From Mannheimia granulomatis (GTDB lineage Bacteria > Pseudomonadota > Gammaproteobacteria > Enterobacterales > Pasteurellaceae), in contig NZ_CP016614.1 of the NCBI RefSeq assembly GCF_013377255.1, positions 1,310,501-1,374,500 of the forward strand: DNA of 64,000 nucleotides, given 5' to 3'. The position numbers were made by a program, and so were the translations under genes. The notes under the pieces are model-generated. The model made no database searches and was not told where the DNA came from. It was given only the letters and a program-made list of their open reading frames with translations. Within the stretch, counting starts at the first letter, position 1. Each line of letters begins with the position of its first letter. This document shows positions 54,442-63,851 of the stretch, in pieces.

Positions 54442-55365
54442 CTATTCTGCTAAATTAATCATTCGGCTAGGGCGAATCACATTATCATCGGTGATTTCTG
54501 CCACTCCTAAAAACTGTCCATTATCTGAAAACAGACGTACTAAGCCATAAATCTTATTTGGGTTTTCGTATTTAACTCTTTGACCGAAACCTACCGCTTT
54601 AGTTTGCTCGGCAGTCAAATTTATTTTAGCGACATTTGACACTGCTGTATCTAATGGCAACAGATGACTATCTAGCTCTTCAAGCGGTCGATTTTCAGCA
54701 ATTTTTTGCAAATTTTCCAAGCTCATCATCGCCTCAATTGGATAACTTGCAACTGCCGTGCGGCGTAACATTGTTACGTGTGCTCCGCAGCCAAGTGCTT
54801 CACCTAAGTCATCCACCAAAGTGCGAATATAAGTTCCCTTAGAGCAATGGACTTCAAGAGTTAAATAAGGGGCTTGATACTCAATAAAATTTAACTCAAA
54901 AATAGTAATCGGGCGGGCCTCACGATCAACAGTAATCCCCGCTCGGGCGTACTCATACAACGGCTTACCATTATGTTTTAATGCGGAAAACATCGTTGGA
55001 ACTTGTAAAATATCACCGCGAAACGGCTCTAAATGAGCTAGAATTTCCGCTTCTGTTACATTTACGGTTTTGCTTTCCACTACTTGCCCTTCAGCATCTG
55101 AGGTATCAGTACGTTCACCTAATTTTGCGGTAACTAAATAGCGCTTATCCGAATCTAACAAAAATTGTGAAAATTTTGTCGCTTCGCCCAAACAAATCGG
55201 AAGCATACCCGTTGCTAAAGGATCTAAAGCACCTGTGTGTCCGGCTTTGTTTGCTTGGAAAATCCGTTTTACTTTTTGCAAAACATCATTAGATGACATA
55301 CCTTGTGGCTTATCTAATAAGAAAACACCATGCACATCACGCCCACGTTTACGAGGTCTAGACAC
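54442..55365 (-). CDS. truB: tRNA pseudouridine(55) synthase
   Basis: 307 residues (E. coli 314). The catalytic aspartate is in AGHTGALDPLATGMLPICLG; the conserved VHCSKGTYIRTLVDDLGEAL and a C-terminal PUA domain (VRLFSDNGQFLGVAEI) are visible. It makes pseudouridine 55 in all elongator tRNAs. It begins two bases after rbfA, in the conserved rimP-nusA-infB-rbfA-truB order. Confidence 0.97.
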   Translation of the reverse strand: MSRPRKRGRDVHGVFLLDKPQGMSSNDVLQKVKRIFQANKAGHTGALDPLATGMLPICLGEATKFSQFLLDSDKRYLVTAKLGERTDTSDAEGQVVESKTVNVTEAEILAHLEPFRGDILQVPTMFSALKHNGKPLYEYARAGITVDREARPITIFELNFIEYQAPYLTLEVHCSKGTYIRTLVDDLGEALGCGAHVTMLRRTAVASYPIEAMMSLENLQKIAENRPLEELDSHLLPLDTAVSNVAKINLTAEQTKAVGFGQRVKYENPNKIYGLVRLFSDNGQFLGVAEITDDNVIRPSRMINLAE

Positions 55366-55367
55366 TA

Positions 55368-55748
55368 TTAGTCCTCTCTATGCTTTTCTTCATCATTTTT
55401 GATCACATTAGAGACTAGGTTAGACATACGCATACCCTCTACCAAAGATTCATCGTAAATAAAACGTAACTCCGGCACAATACGTAAGCGCATAGCTTTA
55501 CCGAGTAGAGTTCGAATATAAGGACTTGCTTTTTCTAAACCTTGCATACCTTGTGCAATAGCCTCAGGATCGTTATCAAATAAGAAGGTTACAAATACTT
55601 TCGCGTATGCTAAATCTCTTGAGACTTCAACATCTGAAACGGTTACCATCCCTACACGAGGATCTTTGACTTCTCGCTGTAAAATAACTGCAATCTCTTT
55701 TTGTAATTCTTGTGCGACACGGTCGCTACGTTTAAATTCTCTAGACAT
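55368..55748 (-). CDS. rbfA: 30S ribosome-binding factor A
   Basis: 126 residues from the ATG at 55748, chosen for its GGAG ribosome site and the family start MSREFKRSDRVAQELQKEIA; an in-frame start 19 codons earlier would fall in the repeat element. A type-II KH fold with VKDPRVGMVTVSDVEVSRDL and LRFIYDESLVEGMRM. RbfA helps mature the 5' end of 16S rRNA, notably in the cold. It is separated from infB by 127 bases holding an inverted-repeat element. Confidence 0.96.
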   Translation of the reverse strand: MSREFKRSDRVAQELQKEIAVILQREVKDPRVGMVTVSDVEVSRDLAYAKVFVTFLFDNDPEAIAQGMQGLEKASPYIRTLLGKAMRLRIVPELRFIYDESLVEGMRMSNLVSNVIKNDEEKHRED

Positions 55749-55762
55749 TTTTTCTCCAAAAA

Positions 55763-55854
55763 GTAGGGACGTACTATATACGTCCTTGAGGTTTCTTATT
55801 TGCAAATCTTAGCAAAAATTCAACCGCTTGCATACGCACATAGTACGCCCCTAC
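55763..55854. repeat. 92-bp inverted-repeat element between infB and rbfA
   Basis: The left arm GTAGGGACGTACTATATACG (55763-55782) is complementary to the right arm CGCACATAGTACGCCCCTAC (55835-55854), 17 of 20 bases matching, with all mismatches transitions. The centre contains an uptake sequence (AACCGCTTG). Flanks are not coding. Size and structure suggest a MITE-like or REP-like repeat that inserted in this operon. Confidence 0.65.
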
Positions 55855-55875
55855 ATTGAAATTGGCTTAATTTTA

Positions 55876-58425
55876 TTAGATTGAGCGTTTAATCTCAACG
55901 ATTTCAAACACCTCGATTTGGTCACCAACTTTTACATCATTATAGTTCTTAACGCCGATACCACATTCCATACCGTTGCGTACTTCAGATACGTCGTCTT
56001 TGAAGCGGCGAAGTGATTCCAACTCACCTTCAAAGATAACCACATTATCACGCAATACACGGATTGGGTTGTTACGTTTCACCACACCTTCTGTTACCAT
56101 ACAGCCTGCGATTGCACCAAATTTCGGATGACGGAATACATCGCGCACTTCTGCCAAGCCAATAATTTCTTGTTTAAATTCAGGTTGTAGCATACCACTC
56201 ATTGCTGCTTTCACATCATTCAACAATTCATAAATGATAGAATAGTAACGTAAATCAATGCTTTCTGTTTCAATAATACGACGAGCCGATGCATCTGCAC
56301 GCACATTGAAACCAACCATAATAGCATTAGAGGCTGCAGCTAAAGTCGCATCGGTTTCAGTAATACCACCTACGCCGGAACCCACAATTTTTACTTTCAC
56401 TTCAGATGTTGAAAGTTCCATTAATGATTGACTGATAGCTTCAACAGAACCCTGTACGTCTGCTTTCACAATAATGTTCAACTCTGCTACATCACCCGCA
56501 GTCATGTTGCTGAACATATTTTCTAATTTCGCTTTTTGCTGACGAGCAAGTTTCACCTCGCGGAATTTGCCTTGACGGTAAAGTGCTACCTCACGCGCTT
56601 TTTTCTCATCGCGCACAACTGTTGCCTCATCACCTGCTGCCGGTACGCCCGAAAGACCTAACACTTCCACGGGAATCGACGGGCCTGCGGATTCAATATC
56701 TTTACCGTTTTCATCACGCATTGCACGCACACGACCGTATTCAAAGCCACAAAGTACGATATCGCCTTTGTTCAGTGTACCAGATTGAACAAGAATAGTC
56801 GCCACCGGACCACGACCTTTATCTAGGTATGATTCAATTACCACACCGCTTGCCATACCATCTTTCACTGCAGTCAATTCAAGCACTTCTGATTGCAAGA
56901 TAATCGCTTCTAACAAGTCATCAATACCCATCCCTTTTTTCGCTGAAACCGGTACGAATTGTACATCACCACCGAATTTCTCAGAGATAACATCGTGTTG
57001 TAACAATTCTTGTTCTACAAGATCTGGGTTAGCTTCCGGTTTATCAATTTTGTTTACCGCAACAACTAATGGTGCACCTGCCGCTTTTGCGTGCTGGATC
57101 GCTTCAATAGTTTGTGGCATCACACCATCATCCGCTGCAACCACAAGAACGACGATGTCAGTCGCTTTCGCACCACGCGCACGCATAGAAGTAAAGGCTG
57201 CGTGTCCCGGGGTATCTAGGAAGGTGATCATCTTACCATCATCGGTTTCTACATGGTATGCACCAATGTGCTGAGTAATACCACCTGCTTCGCCTGCTGC
57301 CACTTTCGCTTTACGAATATAGTCGAGTAACGAGGTTTTACCATGGTCAACGTGACCCATAATAGTAACAACCGGAGCTCGGGTTACTTTTTCCGCATCA
57401 GTATCACGGTCTTCCAATACCGCTTCTTCTAATTCATTTTCTTTACGCAAAATAACTTTGTGGCCTAATTCTTCTGCCACTAATTGTGCTGTTTCTTGGT
57501 CGATAACTTGGTTAATCGTTACCATTTCACCCATTTTCATCATCATCTTGATAATTTCAGTTGCTTTTACCGCCATTTTGTTAGCGAGCTCGGCAACCGT
57601 AATGGTTTCACCAATTACTACATCAGCCTTTACAACTTGTGCAGGTTTGGTAAAGGCTTGTTGTAATGCAGCACCTTTTTTGCCATGCTTACCTTTGCCT
57701 TTAACTTCTTTTTGATTGCGGCGATCAGCATTACGCTCGTTTTTATCATCTTCACGACCGCCCTTTTTCGCCTTAGCTACACCAGCTTTATTGTTACGCC
57801 CACGATTTTCGCTGCGACGATCATTATCTCTATCTGCTTCACGAGCATAAGAAGAAGTAAAACGATCATCATCAAAATCTTCATTCGTACTTTCACTGGT
57901 CTCTTCACGTTCGATTTCAGCTAAACGACGGGCATTTTCTGCTGCACGTTTTGCTTCCATTTCTGCTTTTTGACGAGCCAGCTCTTCTTGTTTACGGCGT
58001 AATTCAGCTTCTTCTTTACGCTTCGCCTCTTTTTCAGGATCGAGTGCTTTTTCTTGTTTTGGCTGAGATTGAACTGTCGCTTTCGGCTTATCTTCTTTTG
58101 CCTTAGTATTTGGCATTACCAGTACAGTTTGGGCTTTACTAGCGGTCGATTCTGCTGTTTTTTTTGCAGTTTCTTCTTGCATCGCTTTTTCTTTAGCTTC
58201 TGCTTCAGCTTTTTCTTTGGCTAATTTCTCTGCTGCTTCTTTTTCCTCTCTTGCTTTTGCTGCAAGAGCTTCTCTTTCTGCTTTTTCCTGTAACGCTTTA
58301 GCATCAATTTTCGGTTTTTTCTCTTTTACTTCAACCGCTTTTACTTTACCGCTGGTTGTCGTAGCATTAACTTTGCTCGCTTTACGAGCACCACCAAGCG
58401 AAAGTGTTTTTTTCTCTTCAGTCAT
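55876..58425 (-). CDS. infB: Translation initiation factor IF-2
   Basis: 849 residues (E. coli alpha form 890). The N-terminal ~260 residues are Ala/Glu/Lys-rich and repetitive, including AKEKAEAEAKEKAMQEETAK. A GTPase domain follows with GHVDHGKTSLLDYI (G1), DTPGHAAF (G3) and NKIDKPEA (G4), then the C-terminal fMet-tRNA-binding domains. IF-2 places initiator tRNA on the 30S subunit. It begins 23 bases after nusA. An initiator tRNA gene heads this same cluster. Confidence 0.98.
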   Translation of the reverse strand: MTEEKKTLSLGGARKASKVNATTTSGKVKAVEVKEKKPKIDAKALQEKAEREALAAKAREEKEAAEKLAKEKAEAEAKEKAMQEETAKKTAESTASKAQTVLVMPNTKAKEDKPKATVQSQPKQEKALDPEKEAKRKEEAELRRKQEELARQKAEMEAKRAAENARRLAEIEREETSESTNEDFDDDRFTSSYAREADRDNDRRSENRGRNNKAGVAKAKKGGREDDKNERNADRRNQKEVKGKGKHGKKGAALQQAFTKPAQVVKADVVIGETITVAELANKMAVKATEIIKMMMKMGEMVTINQVIDQETAQLVAEELGHKVILRKENELEEAVLEDRDTDAEKVTRAPVVTIMGHVDHGKTSLLDYIRKAKVAAGEAGGITQHIGAYHVETDDGKMITFLDTPGHAAFTSMRARGAKATDIVVLVVAADDGVMPQTIEAIQHAKAAGAPLVVAVNKIDKPEANPDLVEQELLQHDVISEKFGGDVQFVPVSAKKGMGIDDLLEAIILQSEVLELTAVKDGMASGVVIESYLDKGRGPVATILVQSGTLNKGDIVLCGFEYGRVRAMRDENGKDIESAGPSIPVEVLGLSGVPAAGDEATVVRDEKKAREVALYRQGKFREVKLARQQKAKLENMFSNMTAGDVAELNIIVKADVQGSVEAISQSLMELSTSEVKVKIVGSGVGGITETDATLAAASNAIMVGFNVRADASARRIIETESIDLRYYSIIYELLNDVKAAMSGMLQPEFKQEIIGLAEVRDVFRHPKFGAIAGCMVTEGVVKRNNPIRVLRDNVVIFEGELESLRRFKDDVSEVRNGMECGIGVKNYNDVKVGDQIEVFEIVEIKRSI

Positions 58426-58448
58426 TGTTTTATCCTCTTTGCCTGTGA

Positions 58449-59945
58449 TTAGTTAAACCAACAAATTTGACGGGCAGCCATAATGAGCTCACCTGCTTTC
58501 TCTGCCGATAACTCTTCAATATCTGCTAAATCATCTACGCCTTGTTCAGCAAGCTCTTCAAGGGTTGTAATTTGTTTTTCGGCTAATTTAAATGCAATAT
58601 GGCGCTCCATTCCATCCAGAGCTAACAGCCTCTCTTCAATTTGAGCTGATTTTAAAGCTTGTTCTTCTGCTAATGCTTTCTTCGTAATCGCATTTTTAGC
58701 ACGTGATTGTAACTCTTCAACTAAGTCTTCATCTTCTAAGCCATCGATTGCAGTTAATGTACTTACCGGTACATAAGCAACAGCTTCTAACGAAGTAAAG
58801 CCTTCTTCAATCAATACTTGAGCAAATTCTTCATCAATTTCTAATGCAGAGGTTAATAAATTGATGACCTTGCCATCTTCCTCTTCATTTTTCTTGGTTA
58901 ACTCTTCAACCGTCATCACATTTAACGCCCAACCGGTTAATTGTGTAGCTAAACGCACATTTTGTCCGTTACGACCGATAGCTTGCGCTAAATTTTTAGA
59001 TTCAACGGCAATATCCATAGAGTGAGCTTCATCATTGATTACAATAGAGCTCACATCTGCCGGCGCCATAGCATTAATAACAAACTGTGCCGGATTATCA
59101 TCCCAAAGCACGATATCTACGCGTTCACCACCTAATTCGCTGCTGATAGCCTGTACACGTGCACCACGCATACCAACGCAAGCACCGACCGGGTCGATAC
59201 GTTTATCATGAGTTTTTACTGCAATTTTGGCACGAGAACCTGCATCACGGGCTGCGCCTTTGATTTCGATTACCTCTTCACCAATTTCCGGCACTTCTAA
59301 CTTAAATAATTCTTCAAGCATCGCCGGTTTTGCTCGGGTAACAAATAATTGAGGGCCTTTTGATTCAGGTTTGATCTCATATAATACCCCACGCACACGG
59401 TCGCCCGGACGGAAATTCTCACGTGGAATCATATCTTCACGTACAATTACCGCCTCGCCTTTGATATCTTCTGATTTTCCTACTAACTCAAGGAAAATAT
59501 TATCACGAGTCACTTTTTTAACAGTTGCAATAATAATCTTACCTAAATCAGCACGGAACTCATCAATGATTTTAGTTTTCTCCGCTTCACGGATTTTTGT
59601 TTTAATCACTTGACCAAAGGTTTGAATAGCCACTCGACCAAATTCGATAGATTCAACTTCATCTTCAATGAAATCACCTAATTGTACATTCGGATCTTCA
59701 AACTGTGCGGCCTCTAAACTAATCTCACGAGTCATATTATTGACATTCTCAACAACAGTCCAACGACGGAATGTTTGGAAATCACCGGTTTTACGGTCAA
59801 CAACAACGCGAACATCAATATCTAAATCGCGACTTTTTTTAGTTGCAATCGTTAATGCCGTTTCTAAAGCTTCAAAAATGGCTTCTTTTGGTAATTGTTT
59901 CTCGTTTGATACTGCTTCTGCAGCTAATAAAATCTCTTTACTCAT
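58449..59945 (-). CDS. nusA: Transcription termination/antitermination factor NusA
   Basis: 498 residues (E. coli 495). N-terminal RNA-polymerase-binding domain, S1 domain (~135-200), two KH domains (VGACVGMRGARVQAISSELG; AIGRNGQNVRLATQLTGW) and two acidic C-terminal repeats (LLTSALEIDEEFAQVLIEEG and the last ~70 residues). NusA modulates pausing, termination and antitermination. It starts 20 bases after rimP and precedes infB. Confidence 0.98.
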   Translation of the reverse strand: MSKEILLAAEAVSNEKQLPKEAIFEALETALTIATKKSRDLDIDVRVVVDRKTGDFQTFRRWTVVENVNNMTREISLEAAQFEDPNVQLGDFIEDEVESIEFGRVAIQTFGQVIKTKIREAEKTKIIDEFRADLGKIIIATVKKVTRDNIFLELVGKSEDIKGEAVIVREDMIPRENFRPGDRVRGVLYEIKPESKGPQLFVTRAKPAMLEELFKLEVPEIGEEVIEIKGAARDAGSRAKIAVKTHDKRIDPVGACVGMRGARVQAISSELGGERVDIVLWDDNPAQFVINAMAPADVSSIVINDEAHSMDIAVESKNLAQAIGRNGQNVRLATQLTGWALNVMTVEELTKKNEEEDGKVINLLTSALEIDEEFAQVLIEEGFTSLEAVAYVPVSTLTAIDGLEDEDLVEELQSRAKNAITKKALAEEQALKSAQIEERLLALDGMERHIAFKLAEKQITTLEELAEQGVDDLADIEELSAEKAGELIMAARQICWFN

Positions 59946-59965
59946 TGCTAGTTTGCCTTATTAAT

Positions 59966-60427
59966 TTAAAAATTAAAAACGGGGACTAAATTCGCTTTTT
60001 GAATGTTACCAAATGCGAATTGGCGATCTTCATTTTCTACAGTTAAAGTAATTAAATCACCATCGACTTCTTTAATCTTGCCTTGCCATTTACGGCGATC
60101 GAACATCGGAATTCGCAAATGAATCACCACATCACGTCCGATAAAACGTTCATAATGGGCTGTCGTAAATAATGGACGGTCTAGCCCTGGTGAAGAAACC
60201 TCTAGGTTATATTTATCTGCAATAGGATCTTCAACATCAAAAATCGCACTTACTTGACGGCTCACATCACTACAATCATCAATCGTTACGCCACCTTCTT
60301 TATCAATATACAGGCGAACTGTTAAAAAACGCCCTACTCGTTGGCATTCAATGCCAACTAACTCAAAACCTAATGCTTCGATTGAATCTAACACTAAATC
60401 TTCTAATTTTTGCTCTAATGTTGCCAA
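59966..60427 (-). CDS. rimP: Ribosome maturation factor RimP
   Basis: 153 residues (E. coli 150). Conserved stretches: LGFELVGIECQRVGRFLTVR, GVTIDDCSDVSRQVSAIFDV and LEVSSPGLDRPLF, then an SH3-like C-terminal domain. It is needed for 30S subunit assembly. First protein gene of the rimP-nusA-infB-rbfA-truB-mltB run; a strong terminator lies between it and the upstream tRNA gene. Confidence 0.97.
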   Translation of the reverse strand: MATLEQKLEDLVLDSIEALGFELVGIECQRVGRFLTVRLYIDKEGGVTIDDCSDVSRQVSAIFDVEDPIADKYNLEVSSPGLDRPLFTTAHYERFIGRDVVIHLRIPMFDRRKWQGKIKEVDGDLITLTVENEDRQFAFGNIQKANLVPVFNF

Positions 60428-60501
60428 TTAAAACTCTCCAAATACAAAAAAAGCCGGTATATTACCAGCTCTTGATACGTTAAATCTGTACCAATTTCCG
60501 C

Positions 60502-60534
60502 AAAAAAGCCCCAGACGGGAAACCGTGGGGCTTT
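60502..60534 (-). terminator. Terminator between tRNA-fMet and rimP
   Basis: On the minus strand AAAGCCCCA and TGGGGCTTT close a stem whose inner part is CGG/CCG, followed by a T-run (60502-60507). This GC-rich rho-independent terminator should end the tRNA transcript or act as an attenuator for rimP-nusA. Confidence 0.92.
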
Positions 60535-60672
60535 AAGCGATTTGTTTCTCGGTGAGAAAACATCCAACCGTAACAAGCGGTCTGTTTTTATGATTTTTTT
60601 GCAATTGCAAAATTTATCATACACCCTATAAAACAAAACTCACAACTTTAACCAAAGCTGTGAGCTTAAAAC

Positions 60673-60749
<77 letters not shown>

Positions 60750-60798
60750 TCTGATGGGCTGTATTATAGATATTTCATTCAATAATGCAAGCACTTTT

Positions 60799-62946
60799 TT
60801 AATATTTTTGCTCTAACTCCTCTTTATAGAACATTTTTAAGCCATTTTTAGTAGAGGAATCTGAAGTATAGAGCATTTGATAATAGTAGTCATAGGCTAA
60901 CACGTTTTGCACATAACCACGGGTTTCATAAAAAGGTATAGTCGCAATAAATTCATCCATGGCTAATTTACCATTAGCACGTTTTAACCATTGTTCGACT
61001 CTTCCTCCCCCCGCATTATAGGCTGCTGCAATTAAAATACGATTATTGGGATATTTTTCATTTAATTCAGATAAATGGGTGGTCCCTAGCATTATATTGT
61101 TAAACGGCCTAAATAAATCACCACCACCTTTAAACGGCAAACCGTTGTCTTTTGCCGTTTTTTCTGCCGTAGCCGGCAACATTTGCATTAGACCTCTTGC
61201 ATTAGCATGCGATCTTGCCTGAAAATTCCAAGCACTTTCCTGACGGGCGATTGCTTGGGCAAAGGTTTTGCTGATTTTTTTATCTGCTAATGCCAAATCA
61301 TACCAATCTGAATACGCATTAGGTAATCTTAAATCAATATTCTCGAATGCCTTTATTTGAATGGTCCCTTCTACCGCCAAATCATACCAATTTTGGGCTG
61401 AAGCATATTTAATTACCGACAACTGTTGTGACTGAGTTGAAAGGCTTTTAATGAAGTAAGTCCAAATATTTCTTGCCTGCTCAAAGCGCTCTAATTGGCG
61501 TAATTCTCTTATCCTCTCAAATTCCGATTGATATAAATCAAGCTCTGCTGAAGTCAAATTCGGCGTATCTATAATAGGAAATTGATAGGCAATCCCTAGC
61601 TGCTGAGCCGCAAGCATAGGGTAAAAACCACGTTCTTGGGCTAACTTTTCAAATATTGACTTACGTTTAACTTCATTTTTCTCCGTTTTTGCCAACCAAT
61701 AACGCCACTCAGCTTTTGATTGACCGTCATTTGAAAGCACAGATAACCACTCATTTAAATCAGAGTGTTGCCAAATCGCCATCCGCAAGCGACGTTCGGT
61801 TAAACTATCAACATTTAAGGTTTTGATTTGTTCATCTCTCCATAATTGAAAAGTCGGCTCTACGTTATCAAATAATCGGCTAATAAACGCGGTTTTCCAT
61901 TCTTTGATTTCTGCTTCTGTAAGCTGATATTTTTCTGCCCATGCCTGATATGCTTCAAATGTTGGATTTTCTAACTTTTCAGAGAGCGTTTTTATATATT
62001 TAGGGAATAGCTGCAAAATTACCGCTTTATTTTCTGCACGAGCGGCAACCTCAAGCGGTTGATTTTCAATAAATTTTTGCAAATCTTGAGGATTATTGGC
62101 AATAGCTGAAACCTCGGTTAACCACGCTTTTAAATTTTCATCCGTGCTATTCGCTGCTAAATTCGCAATTTCAGCATTCGCACCTTGTTTGATTAATTCA
62201 ATTGCTTTCAAACGTACTTTTTCATCTGTTTTAAAGCCCTGATCTTGCCAATAGCTTTCTAAATTAGCACAATCAGAAGTTAATTTAGGCGTTGCAAACC
62301 AAAGCTGTTCAAATTCATTTGCTAAAGCGAGCAGATCGGTATTTTTTGTATTTTTCTCAGTTACTTTGCTCACTTCAGGATTTATTTCCGCTTTGCTGGC
62401 TGCAAGCTCATAACGAGCTGACAGTAAACGACACTGGTCGGCTAGACTGATAGGCTTGACACTCTTAGCATATTCCACCAGCTCCTCAAAGTTTTGTTGC
62501 TGATACAGCAGCTCAAATCTAAGTTGCTGTAATGTTTTTTGATAGACCGAATTAGGATATTTATGCATAAATGCATGAATATCACTCTCTTTTGCCTGTT
62601 TTAACATTATTTTAGCATTCAACAACATCCAATTTGCCTCCATTTCCAATGGATAGCCGGATAATGTTGCCAATAATCGCAGAATAATTTGCTCACCAGA
62701 AGCAGATAAATTCTTTTGCAGTACAGCATTCTCAATTAAATAATTAAGTTGTTGAAAATTTGCTCTCTGTTTAAGGCGTAACTGCTTCGCATGTTCTATT
62801 TCTTTTTGATAAACTGCCAGCCAATCTGTTTTTAATTGTGCTAACTCTTTTTCATTATACGTTCTAACAGACTCTCTACCTGCTGCTTCTACTGCCCATC
62901 CATAACTACTTGCCAGCAATAATGCTAGCACTGTTTTTTTCCACAT
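60799..62946 (-). CDS. slt: Soluble lytic murein transglycosylase
   Basis: 715 residues, longer than E. coli Slt70 (645). A signal peptide of about 21 residues (ending VEA) sends it to the periplasm. A long helical superhelix fills residues ~30-540, and the lysozyme-like catalytic domain holds the catalytic glutamate (about residue 571) in IARQESAWNFQARSHANARG, followed by LMQMLPATAEKTA and AAYNAGGGRVEQWL. It cuts glycan strands exolytically with 1,6-anhydro products. Monocistronic; a trpR gene, often next to slt in enterics, is not seen. Confidence 0.95.
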   Translation of the reverse strand: MWKKTVLALLLASSYGWAVEAAGRESVRTYNEKELAQLKTDWLAVYQKEIEHAKQLRLKQRANFQQLNYLIENAVLQKNLSASGEQIILRLLATLSGYPLEMEANWMLLNAKIMLKQAKESDIHAFMHKYPNSVYQKTLQQLRFELLYQQQNFEELVEYAKSVKPISLADQCRLLSARYELAASKAEINPEVSKVTEKNTKNTDLLALANEFEQLWFATPKLTSDCANLESYWQDQGFKTDEKVRLKAIELIKQGANAEIANLAANSTDENLKAWLTEVSAIANNPQDLQKFIENQPLEVAARAENKAVILQLFPKYIKTLSEKLENPTFEAYQAWAEKYQLTEAEIKEWKTAFISRLFDNVEPTFQLWRDEQIKTLNVDSLTERRLRMAIWQHSDLNEWLSVLSNDGQSKAEWRYWLAKTEKNEVKRKSIFEKLAQERGFYPMLAAQQLGIAYQFPIIDTPNLTSAELDLYQSEFERIRELRQLERFEQARNIWTYFIKSLSTQSQQLSVIKYASAQNWYDLAVEGTIQIKAFENIDLRLPNAYSDWYDLALADKKISKTFAQAIARQESAWNFQARSHANARGLMQMLPATAEKTAKDNGLPFKGGGDLFRPFNNIMLGTTHLSELNEKYPNNRILIAAAYNAGGGRVEQWLKRANGKLAMDEFIATIPFYETRGYVQNVLAYDYYYQMLYTSDSSTKNGLKMFYKEELEQKY

Positions 62947-63158
62947 ATATGACTCCTCGTTACTTCGCTTTAGGCAGAAAAAAGATGACTAAGTTTCAAA
63001 ATAATGTTGCTTATCGACACTCAACTAAAAATCAAATTAAGCCATTTTGTTATTTCATTGCAATAAATTTATAAAAATTGACCGCTTGTGATAATAAAAA
63101 CGGTCCGTTTTGCAAAATATTTACAAAATCAGACCGCTTGTTTTCAAATCAGTAATGC

Positions 63159-63842
63159 TTATTCTGCAAGCATTTTTGCCAATTCTTTTGGTTCTACATA
63201 ACCTGCAATCAGCTCACCATTAGAGGTTAGCATATTCGGCGTGCCTGTTACGCCAAATTTAACGCCGAGTTGGTAGTGTTTTTTCACAATATTCGGTGTT
63301 TTAAGCTGTGTTGGTAAATTGCCTTTTTCAGCCTCATTGAGTGCATTAATTTTATCAGAAGAGGTCCAAATCGCTTCCATCTGTTTTGCTGTTTGTGTAT
63401 TCATACCACCACGAGGGAAAGCTAAATAACGAATAGTGATCCCCAAATCGTTATATTCTTTGATCCGTTCATGTAACAAATGACAGTAATGGCAAGTAAT
63501 ATCCATAAACACAGTAATCACATGTTTTTCGTTTTTAGCCGGATAAACAATCATTTCATTATGGTAAGAGTTCAATTCCGCTAATAACGCTTGGTTTGTA
63601 ATATCTACTGCTTTACCGTTTTTTAACTCAAAAATTTTACCTTGGATTACATAACGTCCATCTTCACTAATATAAACCACGCCTTCATTAGATGTAGCCA
63701 TTTTAAATCCAGATAAAGGGGAATCTGAAATATTAACCTCTGTTGCTCCCATTTTTTCAAGTTGTTTTTTTAAATTTGCATCTGATGCTAATACCGCTGT
63801 CGATAAACAAGCTAATCCTAGCATGGTAAAATTTTTCTTCAT
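63159..63842 (-). CDS. dsbC: Thiol:disulfide interchange protein DsbC
   Basis: 227 residues (E. coli 236 with signal). Signal peptide ends VLAS (about residue 20). The N-terminal dimer domain (ANLKKQLEKMGATEVNISDS) is followed by the thioredoxin domain with active site CHYC (about residues 117-120) in MDITCHYCHLLHERI, and the cis-proline loop VTGTPNM. The E. coli active site is CGYC; the histidine may shift its redox potential (inference). It isomerises wrong disulfides in periplasmic proteins. Two same-direction uptake sequences lie after it. It starts nine bases after the next upstream gene. Confidence 0.95.
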   Translation of the reverse strand: MKKNFTMLGLACLSTAVLASDANLKKQLEKMGATEVNISDSPLSGFKMATSNEGVVYISEDGRYVIQGKIFELKNGKAVDITNQALLAELNSYHNEMIVYPAKNEKHVITVFMDITCHYCHLLHERIKEYNDLGITIRYLAFPRGGMNTQTAKQMEAIWTSSDKINALNEAEKGNLPTQLKTPNIVKKHYQLGVKFGVTGTPNMLTSNGELIAGYVEPKELAKMLAE

Positions 63843-63851
63843 TTAGAATCC

